Positions 34,338-46,548 of a DNA stretch of 64,000 bases are shown here, one piece after another. The DNA is from Pieris napi (lineage: Eukaryota; Arthropoda; Insecta; Lepidoptera; Pieridae), in the NCBI RefSeq assembly GCF_905475465.1, contig NC_062241.1, positions 5,642,001 through 5,706,000 on the forward strand. Reading direction: 5' to 3'. Within the stretch, counting starts at the first letter, position 1; every line of letters starts with the position of its first letter. The notes under the pieces are model-generated. The model saw nothing but the letters and a program-made list of their open reading frames with translations. It had not been told where the DNA came from and searched no databases. A program made the translations under genes and the position numbers.

Positions 34338-35288
34338 GCAAAAGTGTTAAGACATAAAATCCAATGCGAATATCGATCATTTCGATATCATCTATTATAA
34401 TTATCTTCATGTTGTATCGTGCACGATTCAGATTCTATAGTGATAGGGCTCAATCACATTAGCATAATATTTCATATCGAATCACTTTACTAGAACTATA
34501 ATGTTTATGGAAATGAATAACATTGCGTCGATGCTATAAAATATTTAAGCACTAAGTGACATTTTTATACCTACTACTCGTACCTATTTAGAAATTGTTA
34601 TACATATGACAATTCCTGATAAATCTCTGTCTAAAGATGTTCGTAATCCGTTACGAAGCTTTAGCTGAAACATTATTTACTTTTTCACGTGTTTTTTAAC
34701 CGAATGACACGATATATTTTATCTGATTAGTTTAGTTTAAGTTTGTAGAACAAGGAGAATACAGTTCAGTACCATAAAAACAGTGTCAGCATTATTAACA
34801 ATAATAATTAATATACTACGCACCTGTGTTGAAAACTAAAAGCACTTACACACTTTTGTTATGAATATTACATTAAATGATGTTTTTTGTCTAAAGTTAA
34901 GATTACGAAATTTCGTATGGGATATTACTATTTGGTTCCAATTTTAAAATACCGATGTGATAAGAAATATTTTTCGTGCTACAGGCATGCACGCTTACGG
35001 CAGGCATGTACCTACGGTGATAATATAAATGTTACGGTACACTTTAATGTACGATTAATAGCACACTTATGTGGAAATATACTAAAAATGTACTTTTAAA
35101 AATTTAATGTACTTTAATTTTACTTAAGTAATAATAAAGTTTGTTCAGCGTGGAAAATTCTTTTATTTAGAAATTAATTTCTCAGTAGGTAGTATCGTTT
35201 TCCATACCACTTGTATTTAAATAAGCACTTTTTATAATTTAAGAAATCCTTTTGAAATGAAATCGTTAAGCCGTCGAAAATTCACTGG
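34338..35288 (+). other. Intergenic spacer of Gr array
   Basis: Homologous to 11192-12135. No gene seen. Confidence 0.55.
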
Positions 35289-35540
35289 TTGTATGTCCGA
35301 ACTAGTTTTCTAATTTGTCTTTATAACCGTACACAGTGGTCGCCAAAAACGAAAAGGCCCCATATATTTTATATTTTAATGGCAATTCGATTATTAACCG
35401 GGCAATTCTACGATAGCCGACGTTTTAAAAAATTTCTAATGTTTTATTTTAACAATTTACTTTATGTAACATGTTGCGAGGCGTGTGAGTTATTATTCAT
35501 TTGCTTTTGTTTGTTATTGGGAAAAAAACATATTAAATAA
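35289..35540 (+). pseudogene. 5' exon relic of a type-B gustatory receptor, array end
   Basis: An 83-codon ORF resembles the first exon of Gr-B (LYNRTQ, MAIRLLTGQFYDSRRFKKF) and is the sister of the relic at 12136. No later exons are recognised downstream. Homology to the array stops here, which marks its right edge. Confidence 0.55.
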
Positions 35541-37395
35541 AAGATCGAGTATGCACAAAAATCTTTTAATCTTTACAAATGTTTGTTAAATCGTCTCGAT
35601 AAAGTTAACAGTTTTATTGAAACATCGGTAAGAAAATATTTTTTATGAGTTTACTTGAAAGTTTATAATAGGTACTTACCTATATCAATTGTCATCGATT
35701 TACAGCTTTTCATATTATTAATATTTTCTTGTTCGAAACTGTTTTGGTAATTAAGGTAAAAAATGGTAAGTACCTATATTATAATCATTTAAACAACTTA
35801 AAATGATGTAAAGTTGAATGTATATAAAAGGAATTGAACTAGTTTTCTATCTTCGTTAAACATAATAATTGCGTTTGTTAAAATAAAAATAAAAATATGT
35901 GCCAACAATATTATTTTTGTTTAATTTTAAGTGTATTTGGTACATAAACTAATTTCGTTTAAAAAATAGTTGTAGCATATACCTACTGCCTATATATACT
36001 AGCCTAGCATTCAAGTACCGCGTATAATATAATAATCAAGACAATAAAAGTAATTACTTTATTTGTGTAAGTACGGAATAGGATCGTTGTTCCTGACATG
36101 TTTTATAAAACCCCATACATGGTCTTTAGCGCTCAGAATTATTAACCACTTCTCAATTGTTCATCCTAGTGTGTCGACAATCGACATTTTTTACGATTAG
36201 TCCTCCGTCACGAACGTTATTTTCAGCAAATACCCAATTATTCAGTCCGTTCTCAAATAAAACAGCTATAAAGAATAAACAAGGAAAATCGCTCATACGA
36301 TCACCGTAACGGGACCAATAAAATTCACATGAATAGAATCCATCCGATCGTTTGAAAAATTTTAAATTTTACGACCACGAGACTTGAATAGGATTTTTAT
36401 GATTGTTTTAGTGCTGGCGTTTATACCTGAATTTAAATGTGTGTTTAATTGCCTGTAAGTAATAGTAAATTGGAGAATAATAAGAGTGACGATAATTCTA
36501 AAGAGCCATTTTTAAAAGGAATTTTGTATGAAACTTTTCACACGACTCTCTTGATATCAAGTGGTAAATCTTTTATGTAGGCTCGGTACGTCACTTCTTT
36601 TTAGCCGGGTTCTTGAGGAAAACATAAACTGAGAAATCAAACAAACAAGTGGCTTATTGCTGGAAAGCAGATTGCCATGAAACAGAAACATAAAAAAAAA
36701 AGTGTTATTCGGTCAGTTCTGTCAGCACAAGGCTGTTTAGAGATCTTTAAAAGAAATCAACTGGTATCTTATTACATAAAATTTAACTAAAATACATAAA
36801 TAAATACTAGGATATGGATTGTGGGTATCATTTTACGTCAAACTAGGTAGGTATTTGATCGTAACCATATGATGGATAGATATTTCAGTGAGATCAGAAG
36901 ATGTTTGTTTATGAACTTACGCCTCGTTTCACTGGAGACATCATGCGTGTACATACTTCCTTGTTTAATTAAGTACAAACCGCTTAAATTTTAAAGAAAC
37001 AATTTTAACATTTAGAAAATATTTTAACGCCAGACGTGTTATTGTTGGGAACTGTTAAACAAGATTTAATAAAAGTGCAAACAAGTTTCCGCAAGCAAAC
37101 AAGATGATTTATATCCGCAGTTTCTCAAAATATTAATATTAAAATTAGTTTTCATTTAAGCGGGGTTAGCTTTGACGTGGACGTAAGGTTTCCAGACACT
37201 GAAAAATGGTTTTCTTCGTAGATATTTTACAATTTAGAATGGATGATATGGAACAAAAAGAAGACGATCTATGAATAGGTTTTAGAACGTTGTTTATAAT
37301 ATTGTTAATTGTCGTCTAATGAAGTAATCATAATAAATTTCAGAAATTACAGGAGAAAACGTACGTAAACGTACCTAGCCGTGACAGATCTGCCC
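35541..37395. other. Gene-free AT-rich stretch
   Basis: Nothing recognisable as coding, RNA or repeat was found on either strand. Confidence 0.5.
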
Positions 37396-37630
37396 TGCGA
37401 TTCTGTAACTCACTTTTCGAACTCACACAGCAGTTTTCGCATCGGCGGTCGCTCTCAAATCAGTCGTGAAGCAGTCATTTTATGATTTGGCATTCTGATA
37501 AACAATAAACTACAAGCTCCTATCTTTTCAGAATGCCAAATCATAAAATGACTGCTTCACGACTGATTTGAGAACGACCGCCGATGCGAAAACCGCTGTG
37601 TGAGTTCGAAAAGTGAGTTACAGAATCGCA
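37396..37630. repeat. Near-perfect inverted repeat (103-bp arms, 29-bp loop)
   Basis: Arms at 37396-37498 and 37528-37630 are reverse complements with only two mismatches seen. They begin TGCGATTCTGTAACTCAC. No clear target duplication was found. It may be a foldback MITE. If transcribed it would form a long hairpin RNA. Confidence 0.85.
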
Positions 37631-38431
37631 CGGCTGGAGTGAGATTTTTAAACGGTAAACGAAAAGGTGGCGCGTGTCTATGAAATGGATCATCCAATCA
37701 AAATTAAACGCACGCATACATTCTCACCTTGTTTTTTCTGTAGTCAATGCCCTAAATTTCGAAAATAAATTTAAATTTCCCAGCTACTTAGCCTATATTC
37801 TTCCTATTTCATGGAAATCTAAAGGTGGATTGTTGCATATAATACATTATTAGAATTTAAAAGAGCGCTGAGACTTTTTCCCAACACTTCGAGTCCTTAT
37901 ATTTATACAAAGAATAAAATCAGCATCCCAACACAGAATTTCCAACTCGAAGTAATAAAATTCACTCCGAGGTCAAAACCGTACCTGAAAAATTTAATTC
38001 CAGATACGCCAATGAGCGAAGTTCCCGAGTTCGATCCTCATCGAATATATTTTCGGTTTGAAGGTTTTTGAATTAAAATTCAATTTATTTATTTTATAAG
38101 AAGGTTAAGGTTTGTATATCACACAATAACATCTTTGAATTTAATTTTAAATTGTATCGAAAATGATAGTCCAGTTTCAGAGTAATTATAAGGAGTAATG
38201 TAAAACGACAAAATATAAAATATAATGAATTTATTTACTTACATACCGCCATTCTCGAACATATAACAAAATTGATCTACAATATCTCTATGTAGTACTA
38301 AATAACAAAATACAAAACCTTAATAAAAATGGAAAAATAATTTTTAAAAGAGCCGATAAGTATCATTATTATACAAATGTCTACGTATTAGACAGCTCTG
38401 CATCATTAATATTTTTTTTATAGAACAGGGC
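37631..38431. other. Gene-free stretch
   Basis: No coding or repeat signal recognised. Confidence 0.45.
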
Positions 38432-38534
38432 CTTTACTTTCAGGGATATCACCTAAGTGATATTGTCACCCATGAACAGTCTCAACGCCAGAGCTTGCAT
38501 TTGCATTGCCGGCCTTTTAAGAATTGGTACAAGG
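38432..38534 (+). repeat. Fragment of a common lepidopteran repeat
   Basis: GATATTGTCACCCATGAACA...TTGCCGGCCTTTTAAGAATT follows a pattern that recurs widely in moth and butterfly genomes (recognised from memory). The adjoining end of the same family is seen at 15685-15752. Confidence 0.5.
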
Positions 38535-38651
38535 GTTGAAATTTACATTTATTGTCATACTAAGCTCTAATGCGACTCAGAAACGAGAGCAAAGTATGAC
38601 TCACGTATGTCCTAAATCCAAAAGGTTTTTGACGTTCAGACCTCGGGCTTA

Positions 38652-38926
38652 GGGAGAGTTCAAGTATTACGTAACGAATTTTGGGAGGGGGGGGATTCTT
38701 TTGTAAAACGTTACGATGCGGGGCGGGCATTGAATTGCGCGTTATTGTTAATATTATTTTCGACTTTCCAGTACTTTACAGCACATAATGGTAACTTTTA
38801 GCTATAAAGAGTCACTGGGTGGTCACGAAACATTTTACTATTGGGTACAGAAAAACGTTACGGCGCGTTACACGGGGGGGGTCAATAATCTCCAAAAATT
38901 GTGTGACGTAATACTTGAACGCTCCC
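38652..38926. mobile_element. MITE with TTA target duplication
   Basis: Termini GGGAGAGTTCAAGTATTACG and (reverse complement) GGGAGCGTTCAAGTATTACG are flanked by TTA at 38649-38651 and 38927-38929. The interior has G-runs near each end. TTA duplications fit PIF/Harbinger-type elements, but no transposase is present. Confidence 0.7.
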
Positions 38927-38952
38927 TTATACGTTTGCTCACGCATCTCTTA

Positions 38953-39154
38953 GAGATTGTCCAGAAAGGGCGAAATCGCCGCGATTTTCACGGGCGTATT
39001 ACGCGCGACCGTTGCGTCCACAAGGTGCGTACCAACGCGCGTATTCTAAATTCGCGTGATGCTTATGGACGCGATGTATTGGCTCCAAAATACATGGTGA
39101 TGGTGAATTCGCGCGAAACGATTCGCGGCGAATGCGCCCTTTCTGGACAAGCTC
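38953..39154. mobile_element. Second MITE with TTA target duplication
   Basis: Termini GAGATTGTCCAGAAAGGGCG and (reverse complement) GAGCTTGTCCAGAAAGGGCG are flanked by TTA at 38950-38952 and 39155-39157. It is GC-rich and CpG-rich compared with its surroundings. It stands only 26 bp from the first TTA-flanked MITE. Confidence 0.7.
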
Positions 39155-39157
39155 TTA

Positions 39158-40225
39158 CCTTAATTACCATAACAGCCGTCGACATGGCGGCTTTATTTAA
39201 TAGTTGTCGTTTATTTCTTAATTTGTTACCTTTGATTACTCGATTCGAATGCTTTTCGCTTAGAAATTATAAGTAAAATCGAATAATCTACGTAATTTTA
39301 GCGAGCATATTTTGAACTAATCGAAAATATAAAAATAATCGAATAGTATTCGTATTATACAAATTGTAAGAAAGATCCCTTATCTTGAGCTGTCAAAAGC
39401 TGACATTATAGTATTAACTGTGTCGGTACAATTGTACCCGGAGTTAAAATGAGAAACATTTAATGTATGGACGATAATTTTAAGTATTTCACATTGTCAT
39501 TGTATAAGTAAAAATAGCTATTTACATACTACAATAAGTCATAAAAATAGTTACTAAATCAATTTTTATCTGTATAGAAATCCAAGTGCGGTTAAACACC
39601 ATATTTAACTGTATTTTGTATACGTATGTATACGTGTCAATTAATCGCTAAATACGTACCTATGTTTTGATTTTGAAGCATATTCTATCAAATAGGAAAA
39701 CGATTGAATACGTGGTTTAAGCCGGAAATTAAAATCTAATATATTTACACCTACACCAATAAAATTAATTAATAGCATTATTGTTTACCTTATCGATAAT
39801 CTTGCACATGCTGAAAGACTAAGAATAAGAACTTAAGAAAATGTACAGTTAATTTTTATCTACTCATAAAAATGATATTTTATAAAAATGGATGCCTCTA
39901 AACAAAAAAAAACTTAATAATAGGCAATTGGTAATATAATATACAAAATTAGTATGCCAATGGATATGAAAATAAATTTTAAGCATTTTAGTAGTATCAA
40001 GAACTTGCGAAAATTGCAAATACTAGCCAAATACTATAAGTACTGGCTTGACCTTTATGTTAAAGTTTCCCTTGTTTTAGTCGAAAGCTGAATTAGATAT
40101 TTTCGTTATCACTAATTAGCATATTTATTCTTGAGGCATTTTAACGTAAGTATGTCAAAAAAACTTATAATTAATGAATCTTAGAAAGCTTTCCAGAGCT
40201 TTTCCATTCAATCTATTACATAAAA
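39158..40225. other. AT-rich stretch with STK40 3' untranslated region at its end
   Basis: No gene is seen in 39158-40123. On the minus strand AATAAA at 40124-40129 is a likely poly(A) signal for STK40, about 100 bp past its stop codon. Confidence 0.5.
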
Positions 40226-43200
40226 TTAATTATATTCGAGATCATTGTCAGTAGGCGCTCGGGGGTTATTAACAACCGCTTCCGGATTAACCGAGTGTAC
40301 CTGAGGCGGGTTCATAATCCGTCTCGATTCCGCAATACGCAAAACGTAATCCGAATCTAATCTATCGATTCTCCGTTCGGACCATGGAATCGCGCGGAAT
40401 TCCGAATTCGAAGTTGACGGAACGGAGCTTAGACGCGGAATGCGTTGCGCTAAATTACGGATTCTGGAATTTTCTTGATTGCGGGAAAATAAATGTTGAT
40501 ATCGTGCTATTTCGTTCGGCTGAAGGGGACGCGCGTCGCGGCCTATTCGTTGTATGGAAATTTGCTTGGTCGTGTGGTTGTCTGTTGTGGGGTGAATCAG
40601 AATACTGTTTTGTTGAACGCGGGTTGGGGAAGGGAAATTTAAGGCTAGGAAATCTGGTAACGGAACGCAGTATACGCCTAACTCGTCCTGAAATTAAAAA
40701 AAAAAAATTCATAAGAATATAAACAATAATAATCAAATTAGCAAAGGAAATTATCTATATTTAGTGGTGGTCCTATAATTATGTTGGAGTTATACTTTCT
40801 TTATTCATAAGAAGTGTTTCTAATTGTATGACCACCACTGTATACAGGGTGGCCAAAAAGTCGTGGATCAAACGCAAATAGGGGATAGATGAGGTCATCA
40901 GCGGCAAAAAATTGTATTACGGGAGGTCTCTAAGGTCAACCCCTGCAGAGTTATGATTTATTTTGCGTTTTATAAGAAAATGGCCCACTGTGAAAAAAAA
41001 ATACTCTACCGAAAAGTGACCCTGTATTACAAGTTTTGGCGCATTTAATATGGATTCTGAAAAGGTATTACACATGGCCATGAGTCGCTCTAATATCTTT
41101 CTAGGACGAAAAAACAACAACGATTCGGACTTATGATAGATTATTTACCTACATGGGACCAGTACTGTGTGAATCGGACTAGATTCAAAAAATTGGACAG
41201 ATGGCTGGAGGGTTACGTAGGAAGTTGTTGGACGGTGCAGATTAAGTATTATGGTCAGAGTCAGGAATTTATGAGCATATTTTATTGTAAAATATTTTGT
41301 TTCATACAAACAACCATTGAGAAATAATTGTTTTAATACAATTATTATTTCACAATCGTTGGTTGTAATTCTTCCTAGAAAGATATTCGAGCGACTCATG
41401 GCCACGTGTAATACCTTTTCAGAATCCCTATTAAATGCGCCAAAACTTGTAGTACAGGGACACTTTTCGGTGGAGTAATTTTTTTTCACAGTGGGGTCCG
41501 AAGTAAACAAAAATGTATGATTTGAAAAAATGTTATATCGTATCACTTAATATTATCTTGAATACACTCAATAAACAACTATAAATAGTATGTCTAACGC
41601 AAGAACTCATCAGTACCAATCTAGTGGATATTATGAGAAAGATACAGGATGTAGATATTTTCGAATTTTAAGAAGAATTAGTAAAAAAAAGTCAATTTTC
41701 ATATAAAACCAAAATAAATCATAACTCTGCAGGGGTTGACCTTAGAGACCTCCCGTAGAACAATTTTTTGCCGCTGATGACCTCATCTATCCCCTATTTG
41801 CGTTTGATCCACGACTTTTTGGCCACCCTGTATATATATATATATACACCATTCTGAACTCACTGATTTGACGTTTAATATTAATATTAATGGGCAATCA
41901 CGAACAATTAACGACTTCTATAAGATATAATTAATTCTTCACTTATTATTTCGTATTAATCATTTTAAATCTAATAGGCAAGTAGGTTATCAGCCTCCAG
42001 TGCCTGACACACGCAATCGACTTTTTGGGTCTAAGACATGTCGGTTTCCTCACGATGTTTTCCTTCACCGTTCGAGCAAATGTTAAATGCGCACATATAA
42101 AGAAAGTCCATTGGTGCACAGCCGGGGATCGAACCTACGACCTCAGGTATGAGAGGCGCACGCTGAAGCCACTAGGCCAACACTGCTGTATGAAGTATAC
42201 GCGTTGGGTCTCCGAATTTATGATTTGTTTAATAAATATATTCATTACTTACACTAGAATTGGGCGTTCTCTCTGCATCCGAGAAAAGTGGTTTCCTCTC
42301 CAAATCGCTACTTTTCTCAGACGGTTTCTCTTTCACCTCCTCTAGCGGAATATCTGGAACGACTTGCAGATCTTCCGGTGGATTTGGCACAACCACATAA
42401 CTAGCTATAATACTAGATAGCTGGTCTAGCACCTGTAAATGCGAGGTGGTTTTTGAAGTTATTCTTCTTTAGGCGCGTTATGAAAAATTTATGTGAGTGA
42501 AATTTTACGATGCGCGCGCACCGTGACACAAAATTAACAGAATGAAGTTGCCCACGGAAGATGCTACGGCATTGGACATAATTTAAAAACAACATTCAAA
42601 TTTCAAATAATAATAGAATTTATGTTACACTTAATGTAAAAGAATAATAATAAATATTTATTTATTTAATTTTTCAAATGTAAACTGAACTTTATTGACT
42701 CCTTTTCCAGTCTTTGATTATTTAATTGTAATAAATTATTTGCATGCAATCAAAAACTATTTTTAATAATGCCAAAGAAGTATAACTTCTTACGCGCGCG
42801 TACATAAGGGTGTACACGCACCCTTTTTTTTCTCAATTCGAAATCTCTACGATTACAAACTCATTAGTTTTATAAAATTAAAACTATTATTTCGACTACA
42901 TTTTACGTAATATTTGTGTACAAACACAATAAAGATACAGTTTCTTAGGGCGTTGACTAGGCGCAAGCGTCATCAGCAACAGAAAGTATTATAAAAATAT
43001 CATCATCAGCAAAGTCCAGTCTGACATTCGTGCGGAGTATAAAAGAATTCTCAATAAGGGCCCATTTCTAGGCAGAGCCCAATTACCTGTGTGTTACTTT
43101 GTGCATACCATGTTTTTTAAACATAAAAAACAGTGTAAATCTGACTGACGTATCATTAACAACATCGACATATATTCCAAAGCTACGGTTTCCTAGAAAA

Positions 43201-46200
43201 GCGGTGCCGTTATCTAACGGCTAACGGCCGTAATGTAACGTTGGGTGTCGTCACCCATACGTTGTCTATAAATAACATCGAAAGTAGGTTTTCTAGAGAA
43301 CGAGTGTCACCGTAACGTCAAATAGCGGTGCTGTCATTTGCATGACGGCCGTCATAGCGGTGATAAACATTAGTTCAACGTTTTTCTCGTGTAGCGGTGC
43401 CCATATTTAATTAATATAATGAGTGGAAACGTGACTTGGAGCGAAAATGATTGTTTTTATGCATTATGTTAAAAAGTAAAGACGGCCGTTAGTTAACGGC
43501 ACCGCTTTTCTAGGAACCCTAAGCTTAAGTGTCGTGCTTGTTGCCATGGTAACCATTCTATCTGTATAGACATAACATTGTTACCATGTTGACAAAAATA
43601 GCCCAAAATATGCAACTTTTATACACAACTATTAGCTTATTCTTGTTTTAAGAGAAATCTCTAACTATAAATATCAATTACCTGATCGGCGACAAGTCTA
43701 TGTTTAGGATCCTTAACCAACAGCCTCTGTATGAGAAAAACTGTGTTGTCAGAAACATGAACTGGGTTGCCATCCCTTAAATATAAAATATAATGTTTAA
43801 TTGTCAATTAACACACAAATACATATATCATACAATTGATTTTGAAATTGAAAGCGAAACAAAAACAGTTTCATCATTGTATTTTTTTTAATAATAAATA
43901 AATGTTTTGCCTAATAATTAAACATAATATACTTACGGTGGTATATTATAGTTTGCAGCTTGTATCCTACTAAATAACTGGGCTAGACTTGTATCACAGA
44001 ATGGAAATTGTCCATACAACATTGTGTATAGAACAACTCCTAATGCCCACATATCTGATGGCTTGCCTAAGTAAGGCTTACACATTAGAACATCTGGTGA
44101 TATGTACGCTGGAGATCCTGAAATCACAAATTTATAAATTTAAGTAGGAAGAGCATCTCAAGTACTATAGGCGACAGCACTCGGTGGAAAATTGTCAGGG
44201 GGTTTGTGTTCACAGACTCTTGACGGCTCTATGACACAAGATTATTCTATAAGCATTGAAATAACCTTCCCTTCAGTTTTTCTAATATTTTCTGTTATGC
44301 TTGTATTGATATTTTTTATAATGTTAAAATATTATTTTTTATAAGTGCTTGGCACATTTAAAACTTACTGGAAATAATAAAAAAACCTTACTGTAAATAG
44401 TTTCAAATTACACTTACTAACCAAGATTACATTGTCTGAAGGATATAAATTATAATCATTTATAATAATAATTGAACTACGATTTTTGTTAATATATTGG
44501 TCAGACTTAGATGAAATTAGGAGATTTAGAAGATTATCAAATGAAAGTAGTAGTAATAGGTCAGAATATGTAATTTAGTAAGAATTGATAAATTATTTAG
44601 ACAGAAATTACTTATTAGACATTATACCGATAGTTAGCTCAATAAGCATAAACATACAGCATCAGATTAGTGGCCACATGTTGTGCGTTTATACCCTGGT
44701 CCCCATATTATATAAGAAACTAAATGTACTTTACAGGGAAAGAAAACCCTGTACTATACATACACTTTTTATGACAAGACTGTGTATCAATCAAAATTTT
44801 AACATGATGCATGCAATTTTATCATGCATGCATACTTCTCTCAAATATTAAAAATTTTGACAAATTAAATATCAATGATAAATTTACTTTAAGGAAAAAC
44901 TATAATTGAAATAGACCTATATCTATTACTCATGAAGGCAAAAGCAATACAAATTTATATTGTTATATTTATTGCAATTTTAATGTATGTTGAAAAATTT
45001 AACATTTTACACCTGAAAATTAATATAAAAGATACCTCTCTGATCCTTTAATAAGTCTCTATCACTGCCAAGATGTGTTCCTAAACAGAAATTTGTTAAA
45101 ATCACCCGTCCTGTCCTTTGGTTTAATACAATATTGCCTAATTTTAGATCTCTGTGTACTATGTTTCTCTGAAAAAAAGGGATAAGGCATATTATTTATT
45201 AATTAAATATGTTCTATGATTACAAAACAATTTGCATTTATCATGACATAATAATTGATGTTTAATATGTTATGCTATGCAAATTCCTAATAATAAACAA
45301 TATTTCATAATATGTTCAGGACTGCCTCAATGGTTTAGTTGCTAAAGGTTGGTTTTCTTCGCCGCCACAAGCAATGACATTTAAGCAAGCATCCAATTCA
45401 TTCAAGCGATCCTTGAAATGTGAACTTATACAGAAATATTATCAAAGACATAATATTACGTATTATGGCTAATACAATATTGTGGGAGATCAAACACACA
45501 TTTGCGTAAAAACTTAATTATAGTAACTAACCTTATGTAAATTAGCAACTACTCTCACAATATCATAGAATATCAAAATTGCCTCTTTTTCAGGTACTTT
45601 CTTGACTTTTGTAACATACTGTTGTAAATTAATTAACTCGCTCCCTTTTTCACTAAATTGGTGGGCACTGACACAGTCAAGCACCAGAAAGAGCCTCTGT
45701 CGCACCCTACCAGTATAAATAAAACCAGGTCCATTTGGGTTGGGCGCTTCTTCTAGAGCATGATCCTGTAAGACAAACAATAAAAAAACAAACATTAAGT
45801 TCTACTCTTACATAAATGAATTTAATTAGCTGGACTTTACCTGATAGGAAAACTTGTTAACCTAATAATTAAAATGCTAGTATAAAACGTATATAATGAG
45901 TTATATAGATTGAAAGAAAATGTTTAGTACTAATTTTTTCTGGAATATTATCCATATTAATCAAATCAATTATTAAACTCTCACACTATTTTACGATAAA
46001 TATAGCTAACAACTTGTTTGTTTATAAAACTGGTGCAATTATTATATTATATTATGGAGTTATTTATGTACCTTAAAAAGTCCATGGTGATGTCCCACAC
46101 CATCCCGATCCTCTAATAATGATAATAATGAATACTCTGTATGTAACAGCATTTTCCCCTGTCTATCATCTTGTGTTTCAGGCTGCCCCTCAGGCTTTAA

Positions 46201-46548
46201 CGTAAGAATTTTTATTTGATAGAAATCGTCACTTTTCTCCTTGCGTGCCAGGCACTGTACAATGCTCTTAACCGGACTAGGACCCAATTTTGGCCCAAGC
46301 AAATATGGCCCAGCTTTACGTACAACCTTGTCGGGAACAGGTGTGCCAGGGGCTGGAACATCAGTAGCGTTATACAACACTTTTATCTTCTTTGAGTGAG
46401 ACGATGCTTTCTTTGAATTCTTTAGCACTGAACTAGATGTAGAGTTTGCATATGCTGATAATCTTGGAATCTTGGCGTTTGGTTGCAATAACAAAGGTCG
46501 TGATCTCTTTCCGTGATTCACAGTACTTTCTGGTTTTTCTTGATCCAT
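40226..46548 (-). CDS. STK40: Serine/threonine-protein kinase 40-like (seven exons, 586 aa)
   Basis: Minus-strand exons are 46072-46548, 45532-45765, 45036-45168, 43937-44117, 43682-43775, 42253-42432 and 40226-40687, summing to 586 codons plus stop in one frame. The protein matches vertebrate STK40 (SgK495), a Trib-related atypical kinase and regulatory scaffold. Signatures are ARKEKSDDFYQIKILTL with the beta-3 Lys, HTEYSLLSLLEDRDGV, catalytic loop HRDLKLGN (242-249), TNFCLG (262-267) where active kinases have DFG, GSPAYISPDV, and KPSDMWALGVVLYTMLYGQF. The missing DFG Asp is shared with the human protein and suggests weak or absent catalysis. Exon 7 was found by homology to the conserved QRIGRDARPL tail. 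An unusually long N-terminal extension of about 80 residues precedes the kinase region. Intron 6 holds a SINE and a 986-bp inverted-repeat element. Intron 5 holds a MITE. Confidence 0.92.
40845..41830. mobile_element. 986-bp DNA element with long inverted repeats, TA-flanked
   Basis: It starts CAGGGTGGCCAAAAAGTCGT and ends with the reverse complement, flanked by TA. Inverted arms extend about 280 bp inwards (40845-41125) with matching blocks on the right (41365-41830), interrupted by small insertions. No transposase ORF is present, so it is non-autonomous. It lies in intron 6 of STK40. A short fragment of the same family is at 55169-55222. Confidence 0.8.
41965..42187 (-). mobile_element. tRNA-derived SINE
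   Basis: Read on the minus strand from 42187 it has AGCAGTGTTGGCCTAGTGGC (A-box region) and GGTTCGATCCCCGGC (B-box), then GTGCACCAATGGACTTTC. It belongs to the same family as the + strand copy at 13336. It is located in STK40 intron 6. Confidence 0.75.
43185..43521. mobile_element. MITE with AGCT flanks in STK40 intron 5
   Basis: The ends share CCTAGAAAAGCGGTGCCGTT in inverted orientation and are flanked by AGCT (43181-43184 and 43522-43525). Inner repeats of ACGGCCGT and AGCGGTGCC are frequent. No coding capacity. Confidence 0.65.
44118..45035 (-). other. STK40 intron 3
   Basis: AT-rich intron sequence. No repeat or gene was recognised in it. Confidence 0.6.

Noticed and set aside
38788..39276. 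162-codon + strand ORF
   Set aside because: It spans the ends of two different MITEs and has no protein-like pattern. It is open by chance in GC-rich repeat ends.
40384..40722. 112-codon + strand ORF, and the 93-codon minus ORF at 40455-40736
   Set aside because: Both are shadows of STK40 exon 7, which uses another minus-strand frame with a conserved tail motif and proper acceptor.
45310..45430. Possible SINE head (CTCAATGGTTTAGTTGC)
   Set aside because: Only a weak A-box-like match, with no B-box at the right distance and no second copy in the window.
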